NCBI GenBank assembly: GCA_029817715.1
Contig: JARUPY010000537.1
Location: forward strand, 1,116,001-1,180,000
Direction of reading: 5' to 3'
Length of the DNA: 64,000 nt
From: Melastoma dodecandrum
Lineage: Eukaryota > Streptophyta > Magnoliopsida > Myrtales > Melastomataceae
Shown: in pieces, positions 35,570 through 47,704 of the stretch
Layout of the letters: each line of letters begins with the position of its first letter
How positions within the stretch are numbered: position 1 is the first letter of the stretch
Translations under genes and position numbers: made by a program
Notes under the pieces: model-generated
Database searches by the model: none
What the model was told of the DNA's origin: nothing
The model's input: the letters and a program-made list of their open reading frames with translations, nothing else

Positions 35570-38064
35570 TTACTTGAAGATCAGCTCGGTGATAGAAGGC
35601 GCGTGAGGAATCTGGAAGTGATCAGTCATACCGAAGTGAGCCATCAGCAGCCAGACATGAGTCAATAGCTCCCCACCCTGCCTCAGTTGCTGACAATGGT
35701 ATTTTCCTTGGCACTTGCCTGCCGCGTACGTAAGCATCTCCAGCCAGACACGGCCCATCAGCCCCCACCTTTTCTCGTCGTCGAACTCCTGGAGCTGTGA
35801 CGCGAGCAGGCACCCGTGGAACAGCACGAACTTGCTCTTGTCTTCCTTCACGATGGTCATGTTGAGTTTCGTGTTAACATTCTTACGAAGCTTCTGGCAT
35901 TCCACCCCCACTTTGGATTCATCCATCTTCCTATTCCATCCACACATGGACTTGATTTTCATGATCATGCAACTGCACAGTTGTTTCAGTGCCTCCCACG
36001 CCTTTAGTTTGCCGTTTTTCGTCTTCTCATTGTCCCTAATTGACTTTTGATCGTCAAAGAATCTCATCGCCTCAGTGTAGGCATCCTCAAACTTGAGCCA
36101 ATCCCCACCGGCAACATATTTGGATGGATGACGAGGAGGTACACAAGGTATTGAGAAAGAACCCTGCAGGTCTCGTTGTTTAATTGTATTTTCTCCCGAA
36201 TGTGTTTATCTAGATGGGAGGGGACGAGAGAAGTTGGATCCGTTGGGTTAAGGCACAATTCAGTCGCAATGTACCAAATGACGATGCTCTCATCGAACTC
36301 CAATTTGACACTCCATCCTAAATTTTCCATCTCATTGTAATGCTCCAGGAAAAAGCTCCCGCGGGTGTTCCAGGTCGGCTTCGGCTTCTTCCATCGCAAC
36401 TGTTCTACAATGACCCTTTTCAAACTGTCAGTCACCTCCTCATGTGTCACGTACAGGTGCTTTGTGATGGACTCATCTAGCTTGGCGATCTTCAAGAGTC
36501 GATCACAAAACAGGTGCTTCTCCCTGAGGCAGAAGCTGAGGAGACGGAACTGAGCCATCTTGCCGGACCATCGCTGTCTCTTATGAAAAGGCTGGAGCCA
36601 ATTGATTAGCTTGAGTGCTTTTAATTTCTTGGTCTTTACCAAACAGCATGACACCTTGTCGGAAAATGAGAGGAACATCAGGGCATATGCTTCCAAGAAG
36701 ATGGCGACCCCGAGCAAAAGGAAGGTCATGCCAAGATCGACTGGGGAAGAAGAATTACTACGGACTTCAGCCAACAAGAAGACCGCCAGGACGAGCACAG
36801 AGAAGAGCATCACCATGGCACGACGGCCAGTACCCCACCAGGTGTCGATCACCTTTGCCTTGGTGTAGAGCACATCGAACATGATCCCGAGCTCGATCTC
36901 GATGATCTTGAAAACAACCTGGAAGTTTTTACCCTCAAGTATTGCGATGCTCATGTCTCGGTCCTGTAAACTGAGGAGGAGATCCGCAAAGAGCCTCTGG
37001 AAGATGGTGATTAGTCCCTGGGCTGCTAGCATCTCCCCTAGGCAACGCTTGTACATCTCCTCATCCGAGAGTTTCTCGTTGTCCAAGGAGAAGTCCGTAC
37101 CCTCCAAATTGTTCTCCATGACAGCCTCTCGAACCTCGATCACTTCATGTGGCACGACCTGGAATCCTTCTGCCATCCTCAGCTTCTGCACTTCTGCCAA
37201 CTGGGGATACAAGGAAGCGGCCAATAGTAGTTTGAATACATAGCGAAATTGGCCAATAGTAGTTTGAATACATAGCGAAATTGGTTGTTCGAAAGTTCGC
37301 CTTTTCTGCCGATTGTCTTCTTGATTTTAAATTTATAAGAACTAAAAAGTAATCTTTTTTGGTTTTCTAAGGTCACATACCTTGGAAAACTTAGAGGAGT
37401 AGTTGGGGATCGAATTACGGAACTTCTCGGAGCTGCTCACCCACAACACCCATACCCTTTCACCGTACTTGACCACGCCTGCTATGATCATCCCGATTGT
37501 CAGGATGGAGAGACTCGATCCGTCCCAGGCCAAGAAAAAGATGTAAAAGGTCACCCCAGCCTGGGTTAGCAGAGATAGAAAGTGCCTTAGCCACAACTCG
37601 TTGTCCTCGAGCGAGTAGGCGGTGATTGTGTCTGGGCCGCCCAGGTGGAGCAGTATGAACGGTGCCCAGAATGCATTCAGCTTGAGGGTGAAATCGGCCC
37701 TTGGGTCGCTTGATCTTGTAAGCTTGGTTGTGATTATACCAAGCGAGAAGACCGCCACTGGATCTGCCGATAGGTAGGCGACCCACGTGTAAAAGGTCGT
37801 GAAAGTTCCAGCAGAATGCTTACGGCAGTTGCCAATGAAGATGAGGAAGACCTGGATGCTGAGGCTGAGGAGTACCATCCCACGGAGCTCCCATTCATTC
37901 CAGATTTCCTTGTACCCGGATCCGGACGCTTCTTCCACTGTCCTCCTCCGTGACACGATGCCGCCGCCTAGTGCAGCTGAAAGAGAGTTTAGGCAGAGTT
38001 AGCAAAAACAGGTTGCGGAAGAAGATCAAAACAAAATTTTCTTACCAATCAAAGGGAGAATCAT
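35570..38064 (-). pseudogene. DUF4220/DUF594 membrane protein gene with one frameshift
   Basis: Three exons: a 19-nt first exon (38064-38046, MILPLI), 37976-37381, and 37200-35570. Exons 1 and 2 join in frame and carry DUF4220, with several membrane segments (FLIFIGNCRK, FTTFYTWVAYLSADPVA, a further hydrophobic pair). Exon 3 continues with two more membrane segments and a C-terminal DUF594 (FVLFHGCLLASQLQEF to WLLMAHFGMTDHFQ). At about 36095-36103 one base change of frame separates MLPVGIG from KFEDAYTEAMRFFDD; all else is open. The family is plant-specific, of unknown biochemistry, and common near resistance-gene clusters. It is either a very young pseudogene or an intact gene with a sequence error. 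Confidence 0.85.
37221..37284. repeat. Perfect 32-bp tandem duplication in an intron
   Basis: Two identical adjacent 32-bp units lie inside the second intron of the DUF4220 gene. Each starts CCAAT and ends ATTGG, so the unit has inverted ends. Their identity shows a recent duplication. Confidence 0.9.
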
Positions 38065-38381
38065 ATTTTTTTGTGTCAAGATTTTTTGTGATCGAACAAA
38101 ATGATCAAACTAAACTCATCGGATGCTGAGGATGTCAGATTTCAGCTTCCAGACTATCCTTCTTATATTCATAATAATACAAACAGCTCTCTCTCAACAA
38201 CCTTCCATCGTGATTTCTCTTGAAATGAAAACAAGAGAATATAATATAAATTCAATTACGAATATATAGAAAAATATATATCACATTCAAGTCTGCGTGA
38301 TCCGATATATATATATGTATATATGCTAGTTGCTGTATAAAAGACCCAGAAATCTAGTACCGTCGATAATCGTCCGTTTAC
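37985..38381. promoter_or_regulatory. DUF4220 gene first intron edge and upstream region
   Basis: It holds the first small exon and intron of the DUF4220 gene, then AT-rich upstream DNA with a TA/GTATATA microsatellite near 38300-38325. A promoter is expected here by position; no element is firmly assigned. Confidence 0.35.
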
Positions 38382-39205
38382 ATCCGTCTGACTTCGGAAG
38401 CGGCTAACGGTACGTGCACGTGAGACTTACGTAGTTTACTAATTACTACTAAAATTAGTAGTAAATTTTACTAAAAGTTGACCGTTACTACTCAAGTCAA
38501 CGCAAAAGTAGTAAAAAAAGTAGTAAATTTTACTACTTTTTGGTCTTCTTTTAGTAAAGTCAACGAAAATGTAGTATAAAATGTCGTAAATTTTACTACT
38601 TCTGAACTGTTCACCGCAGTGCAATTTTACTACTTTTACGCTGACTTTACTAAAACCTCATTTTTAGTAAAGTCAACGGAGAAGTAGTAAAAAAAGTAGT
38701 AAAATTTACTACATTTTTTACTACATTTTCGTTGACTTTACTAAGAAAACCACACTTTTAGTAAAGTCAGCGGAGATGTAGTAAAAAAAGTAGTAAATTT
38801 TACTACTTTTTTTACTACTTCTCCGTTGACTTTACTAAATTTCTCCTTTTTAGTAAAGTCAGCGTAAAAGTAGTATAAAAAGTAGTAAAATTTACTACTT
38901 TTAACTGTACAAATTATGTCGATAAGTAGTAATTGTTTACTACTTTCGTTGTGATTTTTAGTAAAATTGTGTTTGAGTTGGTAAAATTGGTAGTAAATAG
39001 GTAGGGTTTGTCGTAAATGTTTACTACTTTAAGCATGTTTTTACTAAAATAAGTAGTAAACTGTTACTATTTTGTAGGCGTTGACTAAGAAATTTTACTA
39101 CTTTGAACAGTGTTTCCGAACCTAAATCCGAACCTAATTATTCTAAATTTTGATGTGAAATGACTATTTTACCCCGGTTACTAGTATTATTACTACTTTA
39201 CTGAA
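38382..39205 (+). repeat. Mutator left terminal inverted repeat
   Basis: About 820 bp that pair with 46785-47388 in inverted orientation. The inner part is an array of GTAGTAAA and TTTACTAC words alternating in orientation, so it can also fold on itself. About 200 bp of this array are absent from the right copy. The innermost shared sequence ends near TTACTAGTATTATTACTACT. Confidence 0.85.
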
Positions 39206-39924
39206 AATATTAGTAAATGTGTTCGTAAATATTACCCCGTCTTAACTTTTTTACTAACTTTATTAGTAATAATGCAGCGTAGTTTTGTAATCTTGACTAA
39301 GTTTGACCCAAAGCTACCCATTTAGAGCTGGCTGCATCATAGCGTCTGTAGTTGGAGTAGGAGTTGTTGCAGCAGGACGAGCTGCCGGACCACCTGGTGG
39401 ACGATTCAATTCTCCTGGAGGCAGACTTCCTGCAAGATCTTCGGCTGCAGGTGGAGCGTCCAAGATCTTCGGCTGCAGCTGGACATCCTCCCTCCTTTTC
39501 GGCTGCAGGTGGATTGTGAGGAGTGTGAGGAGTGTCAGTTTGATCTTATTCGGATGCAGGTGCAGGTCGAGTGAAGGGCTGATATTCGTTTGCTGCAGCT
39601 GGTCCTTCACCTTCTTCCTGTTAATCTGCAGGTGGAGTCCGGGCTTTCCCCGTCGGTGGCCTTAAGAAATGGAAAGTGTACTGAATGAAGATCGGCCCAG
39701 ATTTGGTGAAGACATGCTTCCTCCCTTATTGTTGCTAATTTGGGTCACATTTGTAAGATGTAGAATCATATTTGTGAAGTTGGTAAGCTGGACAGAAGTT
39801 GAAAATGGAGAAAACAAATAGTAGCGTTAACGTTATGGTTCGACGAGAAGTCGAAATAAGTGTTTACCAACACCATTTTCCAAATATATTGATAACATAG
39901 TGTTTTGCTTAATGTCAATGTAGG
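39206..39924. other. Mutator leader region with CAG-rich repeats
   Basis: Between the left repeat and the transposase, 39300-39660 holds repeated GGCTGCAGGTGGA-type words that translate on the minus strand to a Pro/Ala-rich stretch. This is probably untranslated leader. A likely splice acceptor (AATGTAG) lies just before 39925. Confidence 0.45.
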
Positions 39925-42065
39925 TGACCGGGATGTTCAGCGCTTCTTCAATATAGTCACTGATATGAATGAAGAACAGATTTTGAATATGTCATTTACC
40001 ACTGCCGAAGAAGTTGAAGAGTTCATTAAAATGTATGCGAGTGTTCATGGTTTTTCAGTTAGGAGAAGAGATCGGCAAAAAATAAGAAACGGTGATTGTG
40101 TCATGAGAAAGTGGGTTTGTTCAAGGGAAGGCGAGTGTTCTGATCCAACTGTGTTGACGGCCAGAAGTCGGGTTAGAGCATCTGTGAAGAGAGGTTGCAA
40201 CTGTTTCTTCAAAGCGAGAGTGGAGGTTAATGGACAATGGAACTTCGTTGCAGTACAGTTGGAACACAATCATGAGATGGTGAGTGAAGGTTTGTCCTAT
40301 TTCATGCGAGAAAGGCGACAAATTTCGGACGAAGATATCACTTTTATCTGTCGAATGCTTGACGTTGGATTTAGACAGTGTGATATTATGCGACTAGTTG
40401 TACACGCATCTGGAGGACACTCACGTGCCGGTTTTCTAATAAAGGACCTGAATAATCGGAAGCTTAAGGAAGAGTCTGCTGGGGTCGTTAGTCGTTGTGA
40501 TTCCGTCGTTGCATATCTCCTGTCTAGGAGGAATAGTGACACTGGTATGGCCTTTGAAACATTTGTGGAAAATAATGAAGTGAGTCGCATATATTGGGCA
40601 GACAGTACCTCAATCACTGATTATGAGGCATTCAGCGATGTCGTAGCACTAGATTCCACGTTCAAGACAAACAAGTATGGAATGCAAATGGTGATTATCG
40701 TCGGTGTCAATCATCATCATCAAACTACTGTCTTTGGGTTTTTCATTGATGAGTAATGAAACTATTGCTGACTACACTTGGCTCCTGCGGACTCATACAC
40801 AGATCATGGGCGGCAAACATCCGCTTAGCGTGGTCACAGACGCCGACAAAGCGATGATTGCATCTGTGAAAGAAGTATGGCCAATGTCAAGGCATAGGTT
40901 ATGTCTTTGGCATTTTACTCGGAACATAAACTGTCGTGTACAGGATCCTACCTTACGAGCTCGTATTTCGTCATTCATGTATAACAGTAGACCAAGTGAA
41001 GAAGTCGAACATGAGTGGTATGCTTTAATGACCCATACAGGGTCCATATCTGTTAGATGGCTACAACAGATATATGCATGCCGGCATATGTGGTGGCAGA
41101 CATATCTTCAGGGTCATTTTTGGGCAGAGCTTAGAAGTACTCAACGCTGCGAAGGAATGCACAGATATATGAAGGGATATGTAAACAGCAAACATAGACT
41201 GCATGATTTCGTACATAATTTGGAGCGTGTTGTAGCTTATCTACGTCACAAGGAGTACGAGGAGGATTTTAAGTCATTGCATAAGGAGATAAGGCCAATT
41301 ACGATATTGCGCAGACTTGAAGAGGATGCTAGTCGACTGTACACCATGAGTTCTTTTCGTAAAGTTCAGTCCGAAATCATGAAGGAGTCGCGATTTTACG
41401 TAGAACAGAGAGTTGATGGGAATATTGCGAGGATACACACTCTTTCGTGTTATGACGGTGAACATGGGTGCATACAAGTGTCATCAGCCAAGGCACTTGT
41501 CCAATTCAGCTGCAGCTGCTTACATTTTGAGACATTTGGTTTTCCATGTGCCCACCTATTCCATGTAGCCAAAGTTGAAGGTTTCTTGTCAATACCGAAG
41601 CATCTGGTAAACAAAAGGTGGACAAAGGCAGCAAAGAGCAATACTTATGAATGTCTCTCTAATCGCGAATACGGGGTTGATCGAGCTGATCTACGGCAGG
41701 GTATTCTAATGGCCGCATGCAGACGTATGTGTTTTTTGGCATCCCGATCTGACAACGCATCTCGGAAGCTCCAGAAAAGCATTCAATCATTGACGTTGGA
41801 GTTGGAGAAGAGTAGTGTCGAAGATGAAGGTGGAAGAAAGTTCCATGATCGAGTCGCGTTTAATTTTGTTGACGAGATTCATCGCGAGTTCGTCATTCAT
41901 GGAAGCAAGGAAGATTTTGGTAAAGGCCCATCTCAACGACAGTCTAATCGTCGGATCAATGCGGACAATGAAGGTAACGTATGTACTGATTCTTCTTCTG
42001 ATTCAGAAGGTAATGTCGTCTATGAAGATAACTCAGTGTATGGACAGCAAAATATGTACACTTAA
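39925..42065 (+). pseudogene. MULE transposase: FAR1-type domain, catalytic core, SWIM zinc finger; one frameshift
   Basis: The N-terminal half carries a FAR1/WRKY-like DNA-binding domain (FIKMYASVHGFSVRRRD, CNCFFKARVE, HNHEM). The DDE core follows: first Asp in VVALDSTFKTNKYGM, second in VVTDADKAMI, Glu in RCEGMHRYMKGYV. A SWIM zinc finger then reads CSC...FGFPCAHLFHV, and an acidic Ser-rich tail ends the protein. The frame shifts by one base at about 40735-40745, in a run of five Ts before CATTGATGAG; both sides are otherwise open. The protein would cut and join element ends in the nucleus. First in-frame ATG is at 39965, but an upstream coding exon is possible. One indel from intact. Confidence 0.85.
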
Positions 42066-42453
42066 TTATAAATTTTCGGCAGCATTTCGGCAGAAACTGG
42101 ACTATACATCCGCCTGTATATTCCGTGTTGCATTATCCCCTATCTGCTATTGGGTTCTATTACAGTACATGACCTTACAGAGTCTGCCAAAAAGGAACCA
42201 CAACAGTCCAGCAAAACGTTGTGCAACATCTGGGGAAGATGTTGTGGCTACACACCACGCAAAAATTGCGTCACCTGGTCAGGAAATGCATTATGGACAC
42301 CGAGGTTACTAAACAATTGCAGGAATCCATGTTGATGCAGCACTGCTCTCCGGGGGTTTGATCTTTTTGTTGACATCATCCTTAACTTTCTGCTGAATTC
42401 TTTTCCTGACGTCATTCCCAGGCCATTTTATCATGCTTACAACCAGCCTCAAC

Positions 42454-45400
42454 CTATCGGCAACTCCTATAACCTAATTCACAATGATGAATGGCTGTCA
42501 GCAACAGGTTCGTAACGGGGCAATGGTTACTTCGTGAATTGAGAACGGCTTTGACAGTATTGCATTGAAAAAAAAATGGCCATACCACTTCGTCAGCACC
42601 TTCCGGGGGTTCAGTCAAAGTCATGAATTTCATGACATATATTCCACAGTCGTTTATATACAATTCAAATTCATAGGATGTTTACCAATTGCCGACATTG
42701 AATAAGTTCAACAAGATATAGGTGAAGTTGAGGGACGTACTCATTTCCGGCAGCCATCTGGTCTGGCACGTTCGTTGGATAAGTTATTTTTCAGTTGCAA
42801 ATGTCTGGTACTTGATACCCTTTAACCTTAGATTTTACCTTATTCTCATCCAACACGATACTCAACAGCTTCAACACACGATGATGAAGGTCACCTCTTC
42901 CTCCGATGTTGGACAATTTTTTATGGATTGTGTCCATAATGATGACTTCCTGTGTCCTGAATGAAATTATCTGTAACGCCCAATGTGATTCAGCTAGGCA
43001 AACCGGAATAAATATCTGCATAGAAGAATATCAAAAGTCCAGTAAAGACATTACAAGACATCCATGTAAAAAGTTGGAACATATTACTACCTTTTCATAT
43101 GCAGATGTAGTAAATTGTGGGGATGCTTACCAATTGCAGTTCATGGTTTTTGCCAATGTGATTCTTGAAGTGTGCATACAAGGAAGCGGCATTTCCTTTG
43201 CTTATGACTGGCATTTTCGCTGCACTATACTGATAGGCTGCAAGATTCTGTGATGGCGTTCTCGGTTAGCATCCTGTACATCACATGTACCATGGAAAAA
43301 CCTTTGTAATCACTTACCCCTAACCAAGTGGGAAGGTACCAAATCCTTTTCTTTTCAGGATCCACTCTACTCTGTAGCATAATGGCATGGAAATCTATAA
43401 CCTGCATCATATAAATGTTACTCATATACAAGTCAGGCTTACGTGTCAATAATGAAAGCAACTAATATATTATGCAATCTTACATCACTACATATCCATC
43501 TGTTTGGTAAAAGAGAAAGTATGGCCTGCCTATTAAGGTGAGCGGAATCCTTCATACATAGACATTCGCTGCATCATATAAACCAGTATAGCCATTTGAA
43601 CAAAATAAAATAATATCCTAATACATAAAGACCGAGGACAGTGACACAAACCTATGATCGTGGTCCTCATTCCAAGCATACTCAATGATATTCCATTGAG
43701 CCGTTGTAAAGTTTTTCAGCACACTTACTGGCAAATCCACTGGGAATAATTTTTGTAGTGCCTAAGAATGAAAAATTACAACCATGGATTAACACTGTAA
43801 TCTTGGCTTTGTTCAATGCTGCTTCATGGTATGATTCCATGCTGGCAAGTTGTTATACCTCAGGGATAGCTATCCAAGCACGCTTCCTGGCCCTTGTAAC
43901 CGGCTTTGTGGGGACAAACGGGGAGCTCTTGAACGCCGACGGTTTCCGCTCAGCCATACGTCGTGTGGTCTTTCTGAAGAGGACAGCTGTGGTCGATGAT
44001 CCACTTTCCTGTCGTGAGTACGATAATGTAATTCAATTTGCATTCACTGCTGCAGCCATTTACACAATGCAATGTAATGATACTTCACCTTCAAATGAAC
44101 TTCAGCCTCCTCGCCAATCCTCTTTACCTCTTCCATGTCTTAAACAACATCCGGATCAGCATCTATGGGATCCCCTGTCTTAACATCTTCCTTATATATG
44201 GGAACATCTTCCTCTTCTGGCTGAGATGCTTTTGCTGTCTTAACATCTTCGTTATATGTGGGAACATCTACCCCTGTGTTAACATCTTCATCAACCATCT
44301 TTTCCTTTCCTTTATTCCCAAACAGGAAATACTTCACACCTTCCTCAGATGGTGTCAAGCCGAGGTCAGATAGAGTGTCAACTTTCTCATTAACAGCCTC
44401 CGAAGTACCAAAGAATCTGCATAGTTTATTGAGACCTCGAGCAAGTTGTAACGCACGTGGGACGGAATAATCGTCTGAACCTTCGGGCAATTTATCTTCC
44501 ATCTGAGGAGGATGGACCAGCACCAAGCTTCTCTCCGAAATCATAGTTGACCCAACCTCAACTTCAGGTACATTGAAGGCCGTGTCCCGTTCACGTGGGT
44601 GAGTATGTGGAGATTGTACCTGCTCGACATTGTCATCAGCATTTGGTGGTGCGACTCCTTCAGGCTCTTCTTCCTGCCCTCCATCATGTCCAGCTGTGGT
44701 CTTTTGATTCACAGGTTCACCTGCTCGCCCTCTTTGTCTTCTAACTTCAGCGAGAATGTAATTCAGTTTCCGGATGATGTGCTCATTACTGGCATGGAGT
44801 CTCATAACAGAAAGTTCCACGGTCTGGTAATGAAGTCAAACATACAACGCCAATGTTAAAATTAAACTTACAAATCCAAATTATAAACAAACACAGAACT
44901 AAGCTTACCTTCAGACAACGCATAACAATTGCCATCTTGCCAGAGTCGCTCGCAGGATCAACTTCTTCCTCTGGATTAGTTTCGACATCGCCTTCTTCCT
45001 GTTAATTACATTTTGACACAATTTCTCATCGTATAGTAATAAATACACAAGTACATGCATTACAAGGTGGACAAAACTTACAAGATCGACAACTTCAGCA
45101 TAGGCAACTATGAAAATGGCTTTTAGCCGCTCATCATCCCAATCTCGACACCGAGGCATTGTCCTACTGGTGTTTCTTGAGCTGCTGTCCTCAACAGACT
45201 TTTTGCAAGCATAAAATAACTGGATGTAATAACAAAACCAAACATTAACAATGTTTTGTACAGACTAAACACTTCACTCTAAACTCAATAAATAAGCTAA
45301 ACAAACACTTCACTATAAGTTCTCACCAGCAGTAGATGAACGCAACCTCCTATATACTTTCCCTGATGACTTTTGAATGCCCTCACTTGACTAACAAGAT

Positions 45401-46142
45401 TATCAAGCACGTGAGTGGCCCAGTCAAACTTACAAATTGCCGCGACATCCCGTGTGGCTAGTAGGTACTCCTTGTCAAAGAAGGCAGTTGTCGGGCACAG
45501 ATAGATCCTAGTATGAAAAGTACGACCTCCGCCTTCCAAAGGTCATCGGGAAAATCTCTTCCCATCATTGTACTTTCAACGGACTTCAGAGATATCTTCC
45601 CTCTCTTCAGGTGAAGTTTAAGTTCATCCCGAACGGTCTCCATGTGATCACTAAATGGGACACCGACTTTCGTAGCAGGTAAGCCAATTAGGGCCTCAAC
45701 ATCAGCAGACTGCATTCGGTGTTCCACACCGTCAACTACCATTACCCTCTTAACGGGGTCGAACAACTTAAGACAACACTTCAACGCCTTGTGATGAACT
45801 TGCCTACTTGCCAAATGCAATAGCCCATGAAATCCTAAGTCAGAAAGGGCTGCCCGCTTCGCATCGTTAAATGTATTCAGGACAGAAAACAACTTCCGCA
45901 GACTACACCTTGTATAAAGGTACTCCTGAGTAAACACACAAAGACTACCTCAATACTAGAATCATAATGACTCACAACAATGATGGTTCAACATTTACCT
46001 TGTCTTTACGCAGCCACTTCGCCTTCTCCTTTTTAGAAGAAGCAGAAGCAGGTGTGTTGCCTTCGTTAGGAGCTTCTGGAGGGTGATCACCGAATGCCTC
46101 GGGTGAATTTTCTCCTGGCAATTCTGCAAATTCTTCTTCCAT
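42454..46142 (-). pseudogene. Ulp1-like (C48) cysteine protease gene inside the Mutator element
   Basis: This is a multi-exon gene starting MEEEFAELPGENSPEAFGDH at 46142. Exon 1 ends near 45999. The next exon (about 45925-45340) matches the N-terminal domain seen in plant MULE-carried Ulp genes (LGFHGLLHLASRQVHH, ALIGLPATKVGVPF, FPDDLWKAEVVLFILG). A frameshift near 45500 precedes YLCPTTAFFDKEYLLATRD. A low-complexity middle (44820-44140) includes repeated EDVPxYxEDVKT units. The protease core holds His in ESHWALQI, Asp in IIMDTI (43021-42791), and Cys in INDCGIYVMKFM (42663-42600). Ulp proteases remove SUMO from proteins. All three catalytic residues survive, but the frameshift argues against a working copy. 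Confidence 0.75.
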
Positions 46143-46179
46143 ATCTGCACTTTCGAAGAAATAACTAAAAAGGAAATCA

Positions 46180-46560
46180 ACTAAAGATCACAAACCGAAT
46201 CAACGGAAACCATATCAAACCGAATCAACTTCACATTACACCCCACTCAAACCAAACAGAATTCAAACCGAACACCAAATCACCCACGAAACCCACTCCA
46301 TCACCCAGTCCATCACCCAGTACATCACCAGTCACACCAAATCACCCACAAAACCGAACACCCACTCCATCACCCAGTCCCACTCGAACCGAATACCCAC
46401 TCCATCACCCAGTCCCACTCGAACCACTATCAAACCGAAACCCAAATCTGTCACGAAACCTTAAACGACTACACACCCTCACTGTAAAACTCGACCGACT
46501 CAACTAAACCAATAACGAAACCACAATGCAGAAAAAAACCCAACTTACTGCGTCGGACGA
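46180..46560. repeat. Low-complexity tandem repeats upstream of the Ulp gene
   Basis: The stretch contains imperfect repeats of a roughly 36-bp unit (CACTCGAACCGAATACCCAC and CCATCACCCAGTCC words), best seen at 46330-46435. It lies in the promoter or leader region of the Ulp1-like gene. Confidence 0.65.
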
Positions 46561-46784
46561 CCACCTAATGTCCTACCCATTCCGGCCCTAAACCATAATG
46601 GCAGAAGAAAATGGTCGAGAAAGGGAGAGAACGACCACCTGATGTCCTTGTCGTCCAAACCAGGAGACCCGCCTCGACGTCCACAGCAACGGCAAACCAA
46701 ACGGACGGAATGGGTTCGGAGAGGAAACGAAAACGATCGGTGGCGGGAAGGACAAAGTGTTCGAACGAAATGGAAGAAGCATTC

Positions 46785-47388
46785 AGTAAAGTAGTAATAA
46801 TACTAGTAATCGGGGTAAAATAGTCATTTCACATCAAAATTTAGAATAATTAGGTTCGGAGTTAGGTTCGGAAACACTGTTCAAAGTAGTAAAATTTCTT
46901 AGCCAACGCCTACAAAATAGTAACAGTTTACTACTTATTTTAGTAAAACCATGCTTAAAGTAGTAAACATTTACGACAAACCCTACCTATTTACTACCAA
47001 TTTTACCAACTCAAACACAATTTTACTAAAAATCACAACGAAAGTAGTAAACAATTACTACTTATCAACATAATTTGTACAGTTAAAAGTAGTAAATTTT
47101 ACTACTTTTTATACTACTTTTACGCTGACTTTACTAAAAAGGAGAAATTTAGTAAAGTCAACGGAGAAGTAGTAAAATTTACTACTTTTAACTGTACAAA
47201 TTATGTCGATAAGTAGTAATTGTTTACTACTTTCGTTGTGATTTTACTACTTTTTTTACTACTTTTGCGTTGACTTGAGTAGTAACGGTCAACTTTTAGT
47301 AAAAGTTACTACTAATTTTAGTATTAATTAGTAAACTACGTAAGTCTCACGTGCGCGTACTGTTAGCCGCTTCCGAAGTCAGACGGAT
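46785..47388 (-). repeat. Mutator right terminal inverted repeat
   Basis: Inverted partner of the left end, about 600 bp, starting ATCCGTCTGACTTCGG when read from 47388 inward. It has a block order slightly rearranged relative to the left repeat, with one palindromic block moved or duplicated. Confidence 0.85.
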
Positions 47389-47704
47389 CTGTTTGAACTT
47401 CTTTTGACATCTCATTATCAACTTATTGACAAGACATAAAAGTTTTGGGCCTACATCCTGTACAGAAATTCATTGTACGAGCCATTTGGATAAATAAACG
47501 ACGCGGATCAGTCTACGAAAGATAGGTTAAACTGATTGAGACCACCCAGGCGACTCCCAAGTCTACCAGGATCAAACTGATTCCGAGATTCTAGGAAATT
47601 AGTTCAAAGGACCACAACTCGAAATGATACTCTCGTAGAGAAAATCTAAAATATCTGGTGCACATCCTAAGTATACGAAGGAAAGAAGATTTTCTTTAAC
47701 AGAC

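Larger units (their letters stand above)
38382..47388. mobile_element. 9-kb Mutator-like element carrying transposase and Ulp1 protease
   Basis: The element is bounded by long terminal inverted repeats whose outer ends read ATCCGTCTGACTTCGGAAGC inward on both sides. It encodes a MULE transposase on the plus strand (39.9-42.1 kb) and a Ulp1-like C48 protease gene on the minus strand (46.1-42.5 kb), the two converging near 42.1-42.5 kb. This is the arrangement described for Kaonashi (KI-MULE) elements, where a SUMO-protease-like domain rides with a Mutator transposase. Flanks ACCGTTTAC-like (left) and CTGTTTGA-like (right) give only a weak target-duplication candidate. Confidence 0.85.

Noticed and set aside
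42906..44373. Plus-strand frames at 42906-43253, 43758-44183 and 44038-44373
   Set aside because: They are antisense to the Ulp1-like gene, whose minus-strand translation carries the recognisable protease motifs.
38371..47398. 9-bp target duplication around the Mutator element
   Set aside because: The flanks share only a loose CNGTTT-type match; this is too weak to claim.
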